Source: JBQTKD01 sp963703165 (GTDB lineage: Bacteria > Actinomycetota > Actinomycetes > Sporichthyales > Sporichthyaceae). Taken from it: a stretch of 64,000 nucleotides of DNA. A program made the position numbers and the translations under genes. Below, in pieces: positions 61,174-64,000 of the stretch (position 1 is its first letter; every line of letters starts with the position of its first letter). The stretch covers positions 2,728,001 through 2,792,000 of the forward strand of contig OY969798.1 of assembly GCA_963703165.1 (NCBI GenBank), written 5' to 3'. The notes below the pieces were generated by a model that did not search any database, was not told where the DNA came from, and saw nothing but the letters and a program-made list of their open reading frames with translations.

Positions 61174-62814
61174 TCAGCAGCAGGACGCCTTGCAGCCGCT
61201 GTCGGCCTGGTAGGTCGTGGTCGCGGTGACCCCGGACGCGACGCCGCGGATCCGCGGTGCCGCTCCACCGAGGTAGCCGGTGTGCACCACGAACGCGTGC
61301 GCGGCGATGTCGGTGGAGATCTCGATCTCGCCCGCGTCGCCCGTACGCCAGTCGGTGAAGTCCTGACCGTCGCAGGTGATCCGGACCTCCGACGGGTTCG
61401 GCAGCTGCGTCACCCGGAACGTCGTCGCCGCACCGGCCGCGCCGGAGGAGGCCGCGTAGGTCCCGATGTGCAGGGTGCCGGTCGTCTTGTCGTTCCATGC
61501 GGTGGAGATGCCCATCCGCGGGAAGTCGACGCCGACGACTGTGGGCTCGTCGAACTTCGTCAGGTTGGGCTCGTTGAACACCCGTGCCCACGCGCCCGGC
61601 TCGCCGAGTTCGCTGAGCATCATCAGGCTCGCGAGCTGTCCGCGCGGCCACGGTTCGCCGTTGCCGAAGAACCACCCGAACTGGTCGTTGTCCTTGCCGA
61701 AGAACCGCGGCTCGAAGCTGCGCTCGGCCTCGGCACGCAGGCGGTCGGCGGTCTCGTGGTCGCCGACCTCGCGGGCGATGACCAACGCGACCAGCAACCA
61801 CCGCGGGTCGGGGTGCAACTGCAGCAGCGGCTTGTTCGGATCGTCCCAGCCGAGCAGGCGCACCGAGGAGCGGTAGAGCTCCTCGCCGAGTTCCTTGTCC
61901 TGCGGCAGGACGTAGGGGGTGATGCACAACGCCGACAACGCGGACAGGTCGTCGCGCAGGACGAAGTTGGACTTCTGCAACGGGTCGTAGAACAGGGTGA
62001 ACCAGTCGAGCTCGCCCTTCTTGTTCACCTTCATGTAGTGCTTGCGGGCGTACTCGGCCCAGTTGCCGAACAGGTGGTTGTGGCCGGTGCCGTGCATCTT
62101 GTCGTAGAGCTGCAGACCCAGTCCGGCGCCGGAGACGCAGAACGGCCAGATCTTGGTGTTCTCGCAGTGCACGCCCGCGGGGCGCTCGGCCCACTGGTCG
62201 ACCATGAAGTTGACGATGGAGTGGTGGTCCCAGTGGAAGATGCGGTCCTGATACCCCGTCACCTTGAACGGGGAGGCCCACTTGTCGTCACCGGAGACGT
62301 ATTCGTAGAAGCAGAGCAGCAGATTGAAGAACCCGCGGAAGAAGTTGTTGCCGTCGGCGCCGATCGGGTCCGGCTGCAGGCCCCAGGGCGACAGGCCGTT
62401 GCCGGTCCAGCCGGGGGACTCGTACTGACCGCGCAGGTACTCCGGCATGTAGGCGTGCCACATCGACGGATACTTGTCCGCGCCCGGGTCGTGGCCGATC
62501 ATCGACAGCCAGTCGATCGCGGACCAGAACGTCGTGTACCGGCCGACGAGTTCGTCGGCGATGCGGGTGTAGACCTCGCGCCAGGCCGGGGTGAGGTCGC
62601 ACATCACCGGCAGGACGTAGCCGGTCTCGTGCAGGTCGAAGCGTGCCAACGAGCACATCGGCGGAGTGCTGGACTGGTCCCACCACGGCAGCGGTTCGCC
62701 GGAACTGGACCAGTCGTCGGGGGTGGTGGACTTCTCCCAGATGAAGTTCAACCAGCCGCGAGCCCGGTCGTCGAGTACCGGGTGGGTGGTCGTGGGCTGC
62801 TGCGTGATCGTCAT
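61174..62814 (-). CDS. Linalool dehydratase/isomerase-family protein
   Basis: 546 residues. The centre matches the LDI fold: WSAIDWLSMIGHDPGADKYP, SMWHAYMPEY, GADGNNFFRGFFNLLL and FHWDHHSIVNFMVDQW. The paired cysteines in HCENTKIWPFC are separated by 9 positions, like the Cys171/Cys180 acid-base pair of linalool dehydratase/isomerase. The last 100 residues form an additional beta-rich domain ending GCKASCC. Substrate unknown; a terpene alcohol, retinal-like or lipid substrate is possible. ATG 62814 (MTITQQP) is preferred over 62841 and lies 4 bases after the upstream gene, so the two are an operon. Confidence 0.78.
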   Translation of the reverse strand: MTITQQPTTTHPVLDDRARGWLNFIWEKSTTPDDWSSSGEPLPWWDQSSTPPMCSLARFDLHETGYVLPVMCDLTPAWREVYTRIADELVGRYTTFWSAIDWLSMIGHDPGADKYPSMWHAYMPEYLRGQYESPGWTGNGLSPWGLQPDPIGADGNNFFRGFFNLLLCFYEYVSGDDKWASPFKVTGYQDRIFHWDHHSIVNFMVDQWAERPAGVHCENTKIWPFCVSGAGLGLQLYDKMHGTGHNHLFGNWAEYARKHYMKVNKKGELDWFTLFYDPLQKSNFVLRDDLSALSALCITPYVLPQDKELGEELYRSSVRLLGWDDPNKPLLQLHPDPRWLLVALVIAREVGDHETADRLRAEAERSFEPRFFGKDNDQFGWFFGNGEPWPRGQLASLMMLSELGEPGAWARVFNEPNLTKFDEPTVVGVDFPRMGISTAWNDKTTGTLHIGTYAASSGAAGAATTFRVTQLPNPSEVRITCDGQDFTDWRTGDAGEIEISTDIAAHAFVVHTGYLGGAAPRIRGVASGVTATTTYQADSGCKASCC

Positions 62815-62818
62815 CGGG

Positions 62819-63415
62819 CTACCACATCGCGATCTTGTCACCCGCGCACGCGCGGACCATCGGCATCTTCTGATTGGCCGTCACGGCGTCGGTCCAGTTC
62901 GGGTCCAACGCCTCGGCCACCGGTTCGCGGGTGATGCGGTCGGCGACCTTGCTCTGCGGGTTCGGCGCGATCAGCGCACCGTGCAGGACTTCCTTCATCC
63001 GCTTCTGCCGCCCGTAGGGCAGGACCATGCGGGTCAGGCCCCAGAACCACGGGACCAACCCGGCGTTGCCGGTGTAGGTGGCGCGTCGTGCGAGCAGCAG
63101 GCGGTTGATCTTCCCGATCGCCTTCGGATTGATCAGCGTGATGAAACCCAGGCCCGAGCTCTCGAAGCACAACGACAACGTCGACTCACCCGGCGGGCGC
63201 CCGGACTTGGAACGGATCTTCCGCGCGGGGTAGGTGAAGACGTAGTGGTGCGCGACCCCGTCCTCGGCCCGGATCTCGATCACCTGGTCCTCGGCGATCT
63301 GCTGGCGCAGGCGGGGCATCACGCGGGTCGCCTGGCTGAACGCCAGTCCCAGCGTGCCGAGCAGGACCTTGAAGGCCCCGCGCGCGACTGTGCTCCGGGC
63401 TTCGCGAACCTTCAT
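62819..63415 (-). CDS. Unknown protein co-transcribed with the LDI-family gene
   Basis: 198 residues. A basic N-terminal helix (RSTVARGAFKVLLGTLGLAF) may bind the membrane. The centre (VIEIRAEDGVAHHYVFTYPA, then ESTLSLCFESSGLGFITLIN) resembles an SCP2/sterol-carrier-like lipid-binding strand pattern, followed by a Trp-containing helix (NAGLVPWFWGLTRMVLPYG). The SCP2 link is only a suggestion. The 4-base gap to the LDI-family gene suggests a joint pathway in which this protein could present a hydrophobic substrate. Confidence 0.5.
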   Translation of the reverse strand: MKVREARSTVARGAFKVLLGTLGLAFSQATRVMPRLRQQIAEDQVIEIRAEDGVAHHYVFTYPARKIRSKSGRPPGESTLSLCFESSGLGFITLINPKAIGKINRLLLARRATYTGNAGLVPWFWGLTRMVLPYGRQKRMKEVLHGALIAPNPQSKVADRITREPVAEALDPNWTDAVTANQKMPMVRACAGDKIAMW

Positions 63416-63551
63416 CCGGCCACTCCCTCGTGGTCGCCGTACGCGTAGGTATCGACACTATGCCTGTGCGCATACCGCGTCCACGGATCGGAGCGTGAGT
63501 GACCAATGTCCCCCCGGTGGGACTCCCGTAGGGCGGTGGCAGCATGCCGCC

Positions 63552-64000
63552 ATGGCCTGCGATGTGGTGACGATCCGCCCGGCGGTACCCGCCGATCTCT
63601 TGACGATCGTCCAGTTCATCCGCGACCTGGCCGAGTACGAACGCCTCACCGACCAGTGCCACGCCGACGCCGACTCCCTGCGCGAGGACCTGTTCGGCGC
63701 CGCCCCCGCGGCGGAGGTCCTGATCGCGGAGGTCGACGACGTCCCGGCCGGGTTCGCCTTGTTCTTCGCCACGTACTCCTCCTTCCTCACCCGGCGGGGG
63801 CTGTGGTTGGAGGACCTGTTCGTCTCACCTCCCCTGCGTGGGCGCGGGGTGGGGCGGGCGCTGCTGGGGGCGGTGGCTGAGGTCGCGTCCGCTCGCGGGT
63901 GCGGCCGCCTGGAGTGGTCGGTGCTGGACTGGAACGCACCGGCCATCGGGCTCTACACCTCGCTCGGGGCGCAGTTGCTCGACGGCTGGACCATCTGCCG
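63552..64000 (+). CDS. GNAT-family N-acetyltransferase, 3' end cut by the window
   Basis: The first 149 residues are present. Typical GNAT features are VTIRPAVPADLLTIVQFIRD at the start, a LAEYERL segment as in diamine and thialysine acetyltransferases, LWLEDLFVSPPLRGRGVGRA with the acetyl-CoA loop, and RLEWSVLDWNAPAIGLYTSL with the catalytic Tyr. Spermidine/spermine or thialysine N-acetyltransferase-like activity is the best guess. It is divergent from the LDI-family operon. Confidence 0.82.
   Translation, partial: MACDVVTIRPAVPADLLTIVQFIRDLAEYERLTDQCHADADSLREDLFGAAPAAEVLIAEVDDVPAGFALFFATYSSFLTRRGLWLEDLFVSPPLRGRGVGRALLGAVAEVASARGCGRLEWSVLDWNAPAIGLYTSLGAQLLDGWTIC

Overview
This is about 64 kb of very GC-rich DNA from an actinobacterium. 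The evidence is near-universal G/C at third codon positions, frequent GTG and TTG starts, several genes that look leaderless (a -10 hexamer 6-7 bases before the start codon), DinB-like enzymes of the mycothiol-dependent type, a stand-alone LigD phosphoesterase-polymerase, and a soluble-type fatty-acid desaturase. The genus cannot be read from the sequence alone; a Sporichthya/Frankia-like lineage is a guess. No rRNA, tRNA, CRISPR array, insertion sequence or phage was seen.

Layout. 0-5.7 kb: the C-terminal end of a class D beta-lactamase, a small unknown gene, then a three-gene operon for the osmolyte N-acetylglutaminylglutamine amide (asnO-like amidotransferase, ngg synthetase, M42 peptidase). 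5.7-19.1 kb: ordinary chromosomal genes (AAA/DUF4143 ATPase, two DinB-like proteins, type II NADH dehydrogenase, Lon protease, UBP zinc-finger protein, DEAD-box helicase, desaturase, PASTA lipoprotein) and a VapBC pair.

19.2-31.0 kb: nine minus-strand genes, almost all overlapping by 1 or 4 bases, form one polysaccharide operon. Transcription order is Gfo/Idh dehydrogenase, DegT aminotransferase, Wzz-like co-polymerase, a 1222-residue protein that appears to fuse a MurJ/Wzx-type flippase, a Wzy/O-antigen-ligase-type polymerase and an initiating phosphoglycosyltransferase, a FemAB-like protein, an FAD monooxygenase, a lytic-transglycosylase-like lipoprotein, an Alg14-Alg13-like glycosyltransferase and a second FemAB-like protein. 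This compact export machine is the most striking system in the window.

31-50.7 kb is accessory DNA. It carries two copies of an unrecognised secreted-protein plus lipoprotein pair (36.2-38.3 kb and, with a broken partner, 46.1-48.1 kb), a third lipoprotein at 48.5 kb, and three members of a PD-(D/E)xK-like (Rpn-type) family, one of them a recent partial duplication. Between the copies lies a likely defence island: a TacAT-like GNAT/DUF1778 toxin-antitoxin pair, a HIT-phospholipase D-helicase protein split by an indel in a C run, and an AspBHI/MspJI-like modification-dependent restriction enzyme. Several gene remnants are present.

50.7-64 kb: an intracellular PHB depolymerase broken by a frameshift, LigD-type phosphoesterase-polymerase, a UPF0158-VOC fusion, VapBC and HipBA toxin-antitoxin systems with clear palindromic operators, a DsbA-like protein, a double DUF1330 protein, a linalool dehydratase/isomerase-family enzyme with a small partner, and the start of a GNAT acetyltransferase.
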